From Sulfuritalea sp. (GTDB taxonomy: Bacteria > Pseudomonadota > Gammaproteobacteria > Burkholderiales > Rhodocyclaceae), in the NCBI GenBank assembly GCA_016710465.1, contig JADJVS010000014.1, forward strand, positions 558,001-622,000: a stretch of DNA of 64,000 nt. Direction: 5' to 3'. The position numbers and the translations under genes were made by a program. Positions 40,126 through 49,025 of this stretch are shown in pieces. The notes below the pieces were generated by a model. That model was not told where the DNA came from. It made no database searches and saw only the letters and a list, made by a program, of their open reading frames with translations. Position 1 is the first letter of the stretch; the number at the start of each line of letters is the position of its first letter.

Positions 40126-41454
40126 ATGCAGTTCACCGAACTCGGCCTGTCGGCCGAGCTCCTGCGCGCCATTGGCGAGCAGGGCTACACCACGCCCACG
40201 CCTGTCCAGGCGCAGGCCATTCCCCACATCCTCGCCGGCCGCGACCTCGAAGCCCTGGCCCAGACCGGCACCGGCAAGACCGCCGCCTTTGTCCTGCCGC
40301 TGTTGCAGCGCCTGTCGCAGGCCCAGGATGGCAAACCCGCGAGCCCCTTGCAGAAGGTCACCCATACCGCGCCGCGCGTGCTGGTGCTGGTGCCGACGCG
40401 CGAGCTCGCCGCCCAGGTGCTGGCCAGCGTGCGCACTTACGGCGCCCACACCGGGCTGCGCGCGCTGGCCGTCTTCGGCGGCGTCGGCATCAACCCGCAG
40501 ATCCAGAGCCTGCGGCGCGGCATCGACATCCTGGTCGCCACGCCCGGGCGCCTGCTCGACCACCTCGGCCAGCGCACCGTCGACCTGTCGAAGGTACAAA
40601 CCCTGGTGCTCGACGAAGCCGATCGCATGTTCGACATGGGCTTCATCCGCGACATCCGCCGCATCATCGAAAAGCTGCCCAAGGTCCGCCAGAACCTGAT
40701 GTTCTCCGCCACATTTGCCGCCGAGGTGCGCGAACTGGCCCATGCCGTGCTGCAGAATCCGGCCCTGGTCGAGGTCGCGCGGCGCAACGCACCGGCCGAA
40801 CTGGTGACGCACAGCGTGATCAAGGTCGACAAGGAACAGAAGCGCGACCTGCTACTGCACCTGTTCGCCTCCCACGGCTGGCATCAGGTGCTGGTGTTCT
40901 GCCGCACCAAGCATGGCTCCGACGCGCTGGCGCGCAAGCTGGAACAGGCCGGCATACGCACCGCCGCGCTGCACGGCAACAAGTCGCAGAACGCCCGCAC
41001 CCGGGCGCTGGCCGATTTCAAGGCCGGCAAGCTGGCGGCCTTGGTCGCCACCGATATCGCCGCGCGCGGCCTGGACATCGATTCGCTGCCGCGCGTGGTG
41101 AATTTCGAACTGCCCAACGTGCCTGAGGACTACGTGCACCGCATCGGCCGCACGGGACGTGCCGGCGCCAGCGGCGAGGCGCTCTCCCTGGTCAGCAGCG
41201 ACGAGCGCATCCAGTTGCGCGACATCGAGCGGTTGTTGAAGCGCGAGATCGAGAGTTCGGTCCTGCCCGGCTTCGAGCCGCAGCACACGCACGCCGTGCC
41301 GCGCCCCTCGGCCGGCCGTCCGCCGGCCCACAAGCCGGCGCCAGCACGCAGTCGCAGCGGCGGCGGGGCTCGTCCCGGCGCACCGCGCCCGGCCCGCGCC
41401 GGCGGCGGTGGCAGCAAGCCCGCCAGCCATCACAGCGGCCAGCGTCACCGCTGA
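40126..41454 (+). CDS. rhlE: DEAD-box RNA helicase, RhlE type
   Basis: 442 residues. Q-motif region (GYTTPTPVQAQAIP), AQTGTGKT (motif I), PTRELAAQV (Ia), LDEADRMFDMGF (II), SATFA (III) and the C-terminal VATDIAARGLDID and HRIGRTGRAG motifs. RNA duplex remodelling in ribosome biogenesis and RNA decay. The low-complexity basic tail (Arg/Ala/Gly) is an RNA-binding extension typical of RhlE. Upstream, 226 bases without a gene contain one copy of the dispersed motif. Confidence 0.92.
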   Translation: MQFTELGLSAELLRAIGEQGYTTPTPVQAQAIPHILAGRDLEALAQTGTGKTAAFVLPLLQRLSQAQDGKPASPLQKVTHTAPRVLVLVPTRELAAQVLASVRTYGAHTGLRALAVFGGVGINPQIQSLRRGIDILVATPGRLLDHLGQRTVDLSKVQTLVLDEADRMFDMGFIRDIRRIIEKLPKVRQNLMFSATFAAEVRELAHAVLQNPALVEVARRNAPAELVTHSVIKVDKEQKRDLLLHLFASHGWHQVLVFCRTKHGSDALARKLEQAGIRTAALHGNKSQNARTRALADFKAGKLAALVATDIAARGLDIDSLPRVVNFELPNVPEDYVHRIGRTGRAGASGEALSLVSSDERIQLRDIERLLKREIESSVLPGFEPQHTHAVPRPSAGRPPAHKPAPARSRSGGGARPGAPRPARAGGGGSKPASHHSGQRHR

Positions 41455-41468
41455 GGTCGGCGCCCGGC

Positions 41469-42047
41469 TCAGAAGGACGAGCCGGGCTGTTTCAGGAATT
41501 CGGTTTCCTCGGCCGAGGATTCGCGGCCGAGAATGGCATTGCGATGGGGGAAGCGGCCGAAGCGGGCGATGATGACGCGATGCTTCTCGGCGTAGTCGAG
41601 CGCGGAATCGAAAGCCGGCGCCTGCATTTCCCGCGCCAGCGCCGTGTACAGCGCCACCGAGCGTTCCTGCTCGATGAGCGATTCGCTGTGCTCGAAGGGC
41701 AGGTAGGCGAACCAGCGTTGCCAGGGATCGAGGTTTTTGTCGCGGCCGCTGGCCACCAGTTCCGTCGCCAGCTTCAGCGCCTGCGTATCGCCGGCAAAGG
41801 CCCGCGGCGTGCCGCGAAAAATGTTGCGCGTGAATTGGTCGAGCAGGATGATGCGCGCCAGTTGATCTTCAGCGGATGCCGCGGCAGGCAAGGTGCCGGT
41901 CAGGGCCGCTTCGACGTCGCCGGCGAAGCCTTCGCGGATCGCCGCGTCAAAGGTGTCATCCTTGCGGAACCATTCCGGCCGATAGCCCCCGGCTGGCTGG
42001 AACCAGAAGTCGAGGACGGCGCGGGTGGGCGTCGCCGGCTCCGGCAT
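41469..42047 (-). CDS. DUF924 family protein
   Basis: 192 residues: FWFQPAGGYRPEWFRKDDTFDAAIREGF, LARIILLDQFTRNIFRGTPRAFAGD and FAYLPFEHSE are the conserved segments of the helical DUF924 family. Function is unknown. The ATG overlaps the topB stop by one base (TGATG). Confidence 0.9.
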   Translation of the reverse strand: MPEPATPTRAVLDFWFQPAGGYRPEWFRKDDTFDAAIREGFAGDVEAALTGTLPAAASAEDQLARIILLDQFTRNIFRGTPRAFAGDTQALKLATELVASGRDKNLDPWQRWFAYLPFEHSESLIEQERSVALYTALAREMQAPAFDSALDYAEKHRVIIARFGRFPHRNAILGRESSAEETEFLKQPGSSF

Positions 42048-44716
42048 CAGGTTTTCCTGGCGGCGGGCTTCTTTGCTGCCGGTTTTTTCGCCGCCGTTTT
42101 CTTCGGCGCCGCTTTTTTCGACGTGTCGCCAGCGCCAGCGCTCTGCGTCGCTGCGGGAACTGTCTTGCTTGCGGTCTTCTTGGCCACCGGCTTCTTCGCG
42201 GCGGCCTTTTTCAGCACCGGTTCGTTCGCCGCCGGCTCGGTCTTGGCGGCGACTTTCGCTGCGGCCTTGGGGGCCCGTGGTTCGAACTCGAAGCCGACCT
42301 TGCCGGTCTTGGCATCGCGCACCAGAAAGGCCGAGAACTTGCGCCGCGTCTTGTTCGAGATGAAGCCCTTGAGCAGGTCGGTGCGGCCGGTGGCGAGCAG
42401 CTTCTGCATGTCGGCACGGCCGACTTCCTGCTGCAGGATGATCTTGCCCGAGCGGAAATCGCAGGTGCGGCCGGCACCCACGCTCTTTTCGCAGACATAG
42501 GACATGCCGTGCTCGAAGACGCGGTTGCCGCACTTGGGGCAGGCGCCGAGGCTTTCCTGGCCGCTGAAGTCGACTTCCTCGCCATCGGCGTCGGCGTCCG
42601 AGTTGCCGAAATCGAACTCCGGCGTGTGGTCGTCCTTGAGTTTGATGATGGCGGCGAAGGCGCGCCCCATCTTGCTGCGGAAACCTTGCAGCGGGCCGAT
42701 CGTGCGTTTGGACAGCAGTTCGTCCATTTCGGCGCTTTCCCACTGCCGGCTGGCGACCACTTTCCACAGCTTGTAGTCGCACTTTTCGCAGGTGAAGTGC
42801 TTGTAGCCCTCGTGGATCTTGGCGCCGCAGCGTGGGCAGGGCGTCTTCAGGGTGCCGAAATCGGGATCGGCGAACTCGCCGGTCTTGATCCGTTCCACCA
42901 TCTCGCGCGTGCGGTCGACGATGTGCTGCATGAACTCGTCGCGCGAGAGCCGCCCGTGTTCCATTTCCTTGAGTTTGTATTCCCATTCGCCGGTGAGTTC
43001 CGGCGAGCGGATTTCGTCGACCTGCAGTTGCGTCAGCGCAAACAGCAGCGAGAAGGCCTTGGCCGTCGGCTGCAGTTCGCGGCCGTTGCGGTGCAGGTAT
43101 TCCTCGGCGAGCAGGCCTTCGATGGTCGCCGCGCGCGTCGCCGGGGTGCCCAGGCCGCGCTCGGACATGGCTTCGCGCAGTTCCTCGTCGTCGATCAGCT
43201 TGCCGGCGCCCTCCATGGCGGTGAGCAGCGTGGCTTCCGTGAAACGCGGCGGCGGCTGGGTGGCCTTGCCCTTGACCTCGACATCCTTGGCCCAGATGCG
43301 CTCGTTTTTCTCCAGCGGTGGCAGATTCGGACTTTCCTCGTCGCCTTGCGCCTCTTTGCCGTAAACGGCGAGCCAGCCCGGCGTCACCAGCACCTTGCCC
43401 TCGGTCTTGAAGGCTTCCTTCTCGACCCGCGTGATGCGCGTGGTGATGTTGTACTCGGCGGCCGGATAGAAGATGGCGAGGAAGCGTTTGGTGACCAGGT
43501 CGTAGATCTTCTGCTCGGGTTCCGACAGGCTCTTTGGCGTCGCTCCCGTGGGGATGATCGCAAAGTGATCGCTCACCTTGGCGTTGTTGAAGATGCGCTT
43601 GTTGGGGTGCACCCAGCCGTTTTTGAGTACCGCACCGGCGAACGTAGCGTAGGGCGTCCCCGCCATCGCCGTCAGGGTTTCCTTGACCGTGCCGATGTAA
43701 TCCTCGGGCAGGTGGCGGCTGTCGGTACGCGGATAGGTCAGGACCTTGTGCTTTTCGTACAGCGCCTGGGCCAGCCCCAAGGTGTTCTTGGCGGAAAAGC
43801 CGAAGCGGCCGTTGGCCTCGCGCTGCAGCGAGGTGAGGTCGTAGAGCATCGGGCAGGCCTCGGTCTTGGGCTTGCTCTCTTCTTCCACCGTGCCGTGCTG
43901 GCCGAGGCAGGCCTTGCGGATTGCGTCGGCTTTTGCCTTGTCCCACAAACGCTCGGCCCGGGCGTGCTCGTCCTCGGCCTTTTTGAATTTCTCATCGAAC
44001 CAGCGCCCGCGGTAGCTGCCGGCGACGCACTGGAATTCGCCCTCGACTTCCCAGTAGTCGCGCGGGACAAAGGCGCGGATGCGGGCCTCGCGCTCGACCA
44101 TGATGGCCAGCGTCGGGGTCTGCACGCGGCCGACGGGGGTCTTGTAGAAGCCGCCTTCCTTGGAATTGAAGGCGGTCATGGCACGGGTGCCGTTGATGCC
44201 GATCAGCCAGTCGGCTTCCGAGCGGCAACGGGCGGCGTCGGCCAGCGGCTGCATTTCCTGGTCGCTGCGCAGGTGGGCGAAACCGTCGCGGATGGCGCTT
44301 GCGGTCATCGACTGCAGCCAGAGGCGGCGCACCGGCTTCTGCTTTTCGCCCAGGGCGTGCTGGGCGACGTAGCGGAAGATCAGCTCGCCTTCGCGGCCCG
44401 CGTCGCAGGCGTTGACCAGGCCGGTGACGTCCTTGCGCTTGATCAGCCGGGTCAGCAGCTTGAGCCTGTCCTGGGTCTTCTCGATGGGATTGAGCGCGAA
44501 ATGAGGCGGAATCATCGGCAAATGGGTGAAGCTCCACTTGCCGCGCTTGACGTCGTATTCCTCCGGCACCGCCAGTTCCAGCAGGTGGCCGACCGCCGAC
44601 GACAATACGTAGTCGTCGCTTTCGAAGTAGTCGCCGGTGCGCGTGAAGCCGCCCAAAGCCTTGGCAATGTCCTGCGCCACTGAGGGCTTTTCGGCGATGA
44701 TGAGTTGCTTTGACAT
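42047..44716 (-). CDS. topB: DNA topoisomerase III
   Basis: 889-residue type IA topoisomerase. Toprim domain (QLIIAEKPSVAQDIAKAL, NACDAGREGEL with the DxD-like acidic site), core with YPRTDSRHLPED (catalytic Tyr), and two zinc-finger segments (CPRCGAKIHEG, CPKCGNRVFEHG). The last 80 residues are a Lys/Ala-rich histone-H1-like tail, common in betaproteobacteria. Decatenates replication intermediates. Confidence 0.94.
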   Translation of the reverse strand: MSKQLIIAEKPSVAQDIAKALGGFTRTGDYFESDDYVLSSAVGHLLELAVPEEYDVKRGKWSFTHLPMIPPHFALNPIEKTQDRLKLLTRLIKRKDVTGLVNACDAGREGELIFRYVAQHALGEKQKPVRRLWLQSMTASAIRDGFAHLRSDQEMQPLADAARCRSEADWLIGINGTRAMTAFNSKEGGFYKTPVGRVQTPTLAIMVEREARIRAFVPRDYWEVEGEFQCVAGSYRGRWFDEKFKKAEDEHARAERLWDKAKADAIRKACLGQHGTVEEESKPKTEACPMLYDLTSLQREANGRFGFSAKNTLGLAQALYEKHKVLTYPRTDSRHLPEDYIGTVKETLTAMAGTPYATFAGAVLKNGWVHPNKRIFNNAKVSDHFAIIPTGATPKSLSEPEQKIYDLVTKRFLAIFYPAAEYNITTRITRVEKEAFKTEGKVLVTPGWLAVYGKEAQGDEESPNLPPLEKNERIWAKDVEVKGKATQPPPRFTEATLLTAMEGAGKLIDDEELREAMSERGLGTPATRAATIEGLLAEEYLHRNGRELQPTAKAFSLLFALTQLQVDEIRSPELTGEWEYKLKEMEHGRLSRDEFMQHIVDRTREMVERIKTGEFADPDFGTLKTPCPRCGAKIHEGYKHFTCEKCDYKLWKVVASRQWESAEMDELLSKRTIGPLQGFRSKMGRAFAAIIKLKDDHTPEFDFGNSDADADGEEVDFSGQESLGACPKCGNRVFEHGMSYVCEKSVGAGRTCDFRSGKIILQQEVGRADMQKLLATGRTDLLKGFISNKTRRKFSAFLVRDAKTGKVGFEFEPRAPKAAAKVAAKTEPAANEPVLKKAAAKKPVAKKTASKTVPAATQSAGAGDTSKKAAPKKTAAKKPAAKKPAARKT

Positions 44717-44811
44717 TGATTTTCTTGGAATTGCAGAGACCAGACGAGGTCGGGAGCGGCGCATCATAAGCGCGCCGCTCGAAAAAACGCAAGTTTGGGG
44801 TTGCCGACCGC

Positions 44812-45300
44812 CTAGTTCAGCAGTATGCGCGTAACGCCTTCGCCGGGGCCGGAATCCTCGTCATCGGCATCCTCGGCGAGCAGTTCTTCGAGGATCAGGG
44901 CGTCGACTTCGTGGCGGTAGCGCCAGATTACGGCGAGCACGATGACCTTCAGCCGATCGAGGCTGACCTCGGCATCGGGCAGGGCCAAGGCGCGCTCGAT
45001 GATGGCCTCGCGCAGGCGGGCATCGACGGCGTCATGTCGTTCAAGGAAGGCGATGAAACCGCGACATTCGGCGGGCAGCCTGTCCTGTTCTTCGGCGTCG
45101 TAGATTCGTATCGCTCCGGCGCGCGCCGGCTCGCGGCAGGCGGCGCTGGCTTCGGCGGGAAAGCCTTCAAGCCAGCTCAGGGCGGCGCTGATTTCCTCGG
45201 TCTCGAAGCCCGCGGCGGTGAGCTTGCGGGCCAGCGCCGCCGGTTCGGGGCAGCCGTCGGGCGGATAGTTTTCGAAGAGGTATACCAGAATGTCGATCAT
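44812..45300 (-). CDS. smg: Smg family protein (DUF494)
   Basis: 162 residues, MIDILVYLFENY at the N-terminus, followed by a winged-helix-like region (LARKLTAAGFETEEISAALSWLEGF). Almost always beside dprA; function unknown. Starts 5 bases after dprA ends. Confidence 0.92.
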   Translation of the reverse strand: MIDILVYLFENYPPDGCPEPAALARKLTAAGFETEEISAALSWLEGFPAEASAACREPARAGAIRIYDAEEQDRLPAECRGFIAFLERHDAVDARLREAIIERALALPDAEVSLDRLKVIVLAVIWRYRHEVDALILEELLAEDADDEDSGPGEGVTRILLN

Positions 45301-45305
45301 GGCCG

Positions 45306-46388
45306 TCAGCGCAGGCGTTGGTAAAGGCCGCCGGGCAGTTGGGCGATGCGGCCGGCGAGTTCCATGGGCAGCAGGATGGCAAGAAGCTCGGCCGGCGTCA
45401 AGCCGCTGCGTTGCGCCAGGATGTCCACGCCGCAAGGGGCGTCGCCAAGGCTGGCCAGCAGGAGTTCTTCTTGCGCGTTGCGGTGCCCGGGGGCGGCTGC
45501 AGATTCCTTCGACTCGGGCACGGGCATGTCCCAGCGCAGCTCTTCGAGGATGTCGCGCGCGGTTTCGACCAGTTTGGCGCCCTGGCGTATGAGTTGGTGG
45601 CAGCCGTGCGACAGCGGTGAATGGATGGATCCCGGAATGGCGAAGACCTCGCGCCCGGCTTCCGCCGCCAGTCGCGCGGTGATCAGCGAGCCGCTGCGCG
45701 GAGCTGCCTCGACCACCAGGCAGCCGAGGGCGAGGCCGGCGATGAGGCGGTTGCGGCGCGGGAAGTTGCCGGCCAGCGCGGGCGTGCCCAAGGGGAAATC
45801 GCTGATGACCACGCCCTTCTCGGCGATTTCGCGGGCAAGCACCTGGTTGCGGGCAGGGTAGACACGGTCGGCGCCGGTGCCGATCACGGCCACGGTGCCG
45901 GCCTGGCCCGCCAACGCACCGCGATGCGCGGCGGCGTCGATGCCGAGGGCAAGCCCGCTGACGATGCCGAGACCGGCTTCGCCCAGTGCCCTGGCAAAGG
46001 CCTCGGCATCGCGCAGGCCTTGGGCGGTCGCGTTTCGGCTGCCGACAATGGCCAGCATCGGCTGATTCAGCAGTTCGACACGGCCCTTGGCATGAAGCAG
46101 CACGGGGGGGTCGTCGGCGCCGAGGAGACTTTGTGGATATTCGGCGTCGGCCAGGGTCAGCAAGCGGTTGCCGGGCTGTGCCGCCCACTCCAGGGCGGCG
46201 TCGATGGCCGCCGCGCAATCATGGTGCCGCAGGCGCTCGGCGGTCGGGGCATCAACGACACGCGAAAGCTCGCCCGGCCCGGCGGAGAAAATCGCCTCCG
46301 GCAAGCCGAAGGCCTTGAGCAGCGCGCGCCGGGCCTCGCCGCCCACGCCGGGAACCAGCGTCAGGCGCAGCCAGGCGGCAAGTTCCAT
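45306..46388 (-). CDS. dprA: DNA processing protein DprA
   Basis: 360 residues. The central Rossmann domain holds AIVGSRNATAQG, SGLALGIDAAAHRGAL, VIGTGADRVYPARN, FPLGTPALAGNFPRRNRLIAGLA and FAIPGS; a C-terminal winged helix follows. Loads RecA on incoming single-stranded DNA in natural transformation. Relevant to the dispersed motif that may be an uptake signal. Confidence 0.96.
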   Translation of the reverse strand: MELAAWLRLTLVPGVGGEARRALLKAFGLPEAIFSAGPGELSRVVDAPTAERLRHHDCAAAIDAALEWAAQPGNRLLTLADAEYPQSLLGADDPPVLLHAKGRVELLNQPMLAIVGSRNATAQGLRDAEAFARALGEAGLGIVSGLALGIDAAAHRGALAGQAGTVAVIGTGADRVYPARNQVLAREIAEKGVVISDFPLGTPALAGNFPRRNRLIAGLALGCLVVEAAPRSGSLITARLAAEAGREVFAIPGSIHSPLSHGCHQLIRQGAKLVETARDILEELRWDMPVPESKESAAAPGHRNAQEELLLASLGDAPCGVDILAQRSGLTPAELLAILLPMELAGRIAQLPGGLYQRLR

Positions 46389-46424
46389 TCAGGCGGGACG
46401 ACGCCGAAACCCGGATACGGGACG

Positions 46425-46447
46425 AGTCGGCGCCGGTGCTACGGCGT
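46425..46447 (+). repeat. Dispersed 23-bp motif, between dprA and the LysM gene
   Basis: AGTCGGCGC-N7-ACGGCGT, covering the stop codon of the LysM gene. Confidence 0.78.
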
Positions 46448-47455
46448 ATGCACCGTGTCGCCGACGGCGACCGGCTGGACGGCGTTCATCACCAGGGCGT
46501 AGGAAATCCTGTCGTAGACGCGGAACACGTAGACCAGTCCGTTGCGGCTGTCGGGCAGCTTGTAGTCGGTGCGGATGCCTTCGAAGCGGTTGGGAATGCT
46601 GATGCCGGCGACGTCGGCGGCCAGCACGTGGCCGAGTTCAAGGCCGTCGTTCTTGCCGCGATTGATGGTGACGATGGACTGCGGTCCGCTGAAATTTACC
46701 CCGGCGTAGATGCTGAGTACCCTGCCGGTGATCTTCTTTTCCGGCGGGCGCGGGATATAGCTGGGCACGTCCTGGCGCGGCGCCGGCAACAGGCGGTCGT
46801 TGGTCAGGATTTCCATGCGCGAGATGCCGATCTTGAAACTGGCCGGCACGCCAGACCCGGTCTGGCGCGCATTGCCGAGGAAAACCGCTTCCACGCCGAG
46901 CGTGTCGCCGGTGTCGGGATCGACCAGGGCCTTGCCGGGGCGGAAGATCTGCCACAGCTTGTGCTGGTCCTTGACCTCGGTGGTGTAGATCGTGTCGCCC
47001 GAGCCGGACAGAACACGGTTGCCTTCGATGGCGACGATGCGCGGTGCGTTGTCGAAGCCGTTGGCGTCGATGACACGCGGCTCGCTGAGGAAGGGTTCGA
47101 TGACCTGGGGTTCGATCGCCGGAATTTCCTTGACCATGGATTCGACATACTCGCGGCGCGGCACATTGATGGTGGCAAGCTTGAGCCGAGGCTGGCCGGC
47201 ACCCTTCTCGAGGCTGATCACCTGGCCCGGATAGATGCGTTGCGGGTTCTTGATCTCGTCGGCGTTGAGCTTCCACAGATCGGCCCAGCGGTAGGGATCC
47301 TTGAGGAACTTGGAGGCGATGCTCCACAGCGTGTCGCCCGGCGCCACGATGTAACGGTCCGGCGCGCCCTCGGCCAGTTGCAGGGGCTGGGCGGCCTGGG
47401 CAAGCGCCAGGGTGCTTGAAATGCTGAAAAGCAGCGCGGATATAATGCGACGCAT
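46439..47455 (-). CDS. LysM-domain protein
   Basis: 338 residues with signal peptide (MRRIISALLFSISSTLALAQA). A LysM domain (YIVAPGDTLWSIASKFLKDPYRW ... IYPGQVISL) near residues 34-85 binds peptidoglycan; the rest is a beta-rich region of unknown function (VFLGNARQTGSGVPASFKIG, GKNDGLELGHVLA). Widely conserved next to dprA and opposite def. AGGAG precedes the ATG at 47455. Its stop codon lies inside a copy of the dispersed motif. Confidence 0.92.
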   Translation of the reverse strand: MRRIISALLFSISSTLALAQAAQPLQLAEGAPDRYIVAPGDTLWSIASKFLKDPYRWADLWKLNADEIKNPQRIYPGQVISLEKGAGQPRLKLATINVPRREYVESMVKEIPAIEPQVIEPFLSEPRVIDANGFDNAPRIVAIEGNRVLSGSGDTIYTTEVKDQHKLWQIFRPGKALVDPDTGDTLGVEAVFLGNARQTGSGVPASFKIGISRMEILTNDRLLPAPRQDVPSYIPRPPEKKITGRVLSIYAGVNFSGPQSIVTINRGKNDGLELGHVLAADVAGISIPNRFEGIRTDYKLPDSRNGLVYVFRVYDRISYALVMNAVQPVAVGDTVHTP

Positions 47456-47561
47456 GGCGTGATCTCCTGGCCTAGTGTCTGGGAGCTTGGCAAAGCCCCC
47501 GATGATCTGCCCGATTCTGCCCGACAAATACCCCTGCATCAATTCTTTCAAGAGCGGTTTC

Positions 47562-48065
47562 ATGGCCTTATTGCCAATTTTGCGCTACCCGGATCCACGC
47601 TTGCATACCAAGGCGTCGGTCATCGCCAACGTCGACGATGACGTCCGGCGCCTTGCCGCCGACATGGCGGAAACCATGTACGCGGCGCCCGGCATCGGCC
47701 TGGCAGCGACCCAGGTCGACCGGCATCTCAGGTTGATCGTGATTGACATCTCGGAGGACAAATCGCGATTGCTGACCCTGATCAACCCCGAGCTGCTGGA
47801 AAAATCAGGCGAATGCGAGGGCGAGGAAGGCTGCCTTTCCGTCCCCGGCATCTACGAGACCGTGACACGCGCCAGCCACGTTCGCGTGCGTGCGCTGGGA
47901 CTGGACGGCAAGCCCTTCGAGATGCGGGCCGACGACCTGCTGGCGGTCTGCATCCAGCACGAGATGGACCATCTCGAAGGCAAGGTCTTCGTCGAATACC
48001 TATCCCGCCTCAAGCGCGAACGCATCAAGAGCAAGCTGCAAAAGCGGGCGCGCGAGACACTTTGA
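47562..48065 (+). CDS. def: Peptide deformylase
   Basis: 167 residues. The three motifs are GIGLAATQ (44-51), EGCLS with metal ligand Cys91 and QHEMDHLEG with His133, Glu134 and His137. Removes the formyl group from nascent peptides. The start is the ATG before ALLPILRYPDPRL; an upstream in-frame start would add an unrelated leader. fmt follows 10 bases later. Confidence 0.96.
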   Translation: MALLPILRYPDPRLHTKASVIANVDDDVRRLAADMAETMYAAPGIGLAATQVDRHLRLIVIDISEDKSRLLTLINPELLEKSGECEGEEGCLSVPGIYETVTRASHVRVRALGLDGKPFEMRADDLLAVCIQHEMDHLEGKVFVEYLSRLKRERIKSKLQKRARETL

Positions 48066-48075
48066 GCGTCGTCCG

Positions 48076-48990
48076 ATGAGGCTGATCTTCGCCGGCACGC
48101 CGGAGTTCGCGGCGACGGCCCTCGCGGCACTGCTTGCCGCCGGCCACGAGGTGCCGCTGGCGCTGACCCAGCCCGATCGCCCCGCCGGTCGCGGCATGGC
48201 CATGCAGGCGTCGGCCGTGAAGCAACTGGCGATGGCGCATGGCATTCCCCTGCACCAGCCGGAGCGGCTCAAGGACCCGGCCACGCACGAGCCGATCCGC
48301 GCCGCCTGCGCCGCGGGCGCCGAAGTCATGGTGGTCGCCGCCTACGGCCTGATCCTGCCGCAGGCAGTGCTTGACCTGCCGCGCCGGGGCTGCATCAACA
48401 TCCACGCCTCGCTGCTGCCGCGCTGGCGCGGCGCGGCGCCCATCCACCGCGCCATCGAGGCCGGCGACGCGCAAACCGGCGTCACCATCATGCGCATGGA
48501 GGCCGGCCTCGACACCGGTCCGATGCTGTTGGCCGAGGCAATCGACATCGAAGCAAGGGATACCACCGGCAGCCTGCATGACCGCCTTGCCGTGCTGGGT
48601 GGCCGGCTGATCGTCACCGCCCTGGCCGGCATCGACGGGCTGGCGCCGATGCCACAGCCGGAGGCCGGCGTAACCTATGCCAACAAGATCGCCAAGACCG
48701 AGGCGCAACTCGACTGGGCGCTGCCCGCCACGGTTCTGGCGCGCAAGCTGCGCGCCTTCAATCCCTTCCCGGGGGCTTCGGCAACACTGGCCGGCGAGCC
48801 GGTCAAGCTGTGGCAAGGCCACGCCGTGGCCGGATCGGGCCGGCCCGGACATATTCTCGCGGCAGATGGCGATGGCATCGTCGTGGCCTGTGGCGAAGGC
48901 GCGCTCTGCCTCACCGAGCTGCAAAAGCCGGGCGGTCGCCGTCTCGCCAGCGCCGACTATCTGCGCGGCAGTCCGCTGAAGCCCGATTAG
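48076..48990 (+). CDS. fmt: Methionyl-tRNA formyltransferase
   Basis: 304 residues; formylates initiator Met-tRNA. FAGTPEFAATAL begins the Rossmann domain, NIHASLLPRWRGAAPI has the catalytic Asn-His, and GVTIMRMEAGLDTGP the conserved Asp. The C-terminal domain binds tRNA. A copy of the dispersed motif lies near its end, in antisense orientation. Confidence 0.96.
   Translation: MRLIFAGTPEFAATALAALLAAGHEVPLALTQPDRPAGRGMAMQASAVKQLAMAHGIPLHQPERLKDPATHEPIRAACAAGAEVMVVAAYGLILPQAVLDLPRRGCINIHASLLPRWRGAAPIHRAIEAGDAQTGVTIMRMEAGLDTGPMLLAEAIDIEARDTTGSLHDRLAVLGGRLIVTALAGIDGLAPMPQPEAGVTYANKIAKTEAQLDWALPATVLARKLRAFNPFPGASATLAGEPVKLWQGHAVAGSGRPGHILAADGDGIVVACGEGALCLTELQKPGGRRLASADYLRGSPLKPD
48936..48958 (-). 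repeat. Dispersed 23-bp motif, in fmt (antisense)
   Basis: AGTCGGCGC-N7-ACGGCGA on the minus strand; the gene reads RRLASADY. Confidence 0.78.
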
Positions 48991-49025
48991 GCTCGCGGCC
49001 CCGGCGGGGCTGCTATTCTTCGCCG

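Noticed and set aside
42120..42150. CGCCAGCGCCAGCG sequence in topB resembling the dispersed motif
   Set aside because: Shares only the middle of the motif; the AGTC start and the exact spacing are absent. It encodes the low-complexity tail.
41469..44683. Long open frames opposite to or out of frame with topB, 800-900 codons
   Set aside because: No domain motifs, and topB with its catalytic Tyr, Toprim and zinc motifs occupies the region.
44754..44780. Hairpin GAGCGGCGC...GCGCCGCTC between smg and topB as terminator
   Set aside because: On the minus strand, where the flanking genes run, the T-run lies before the stem, not after it.
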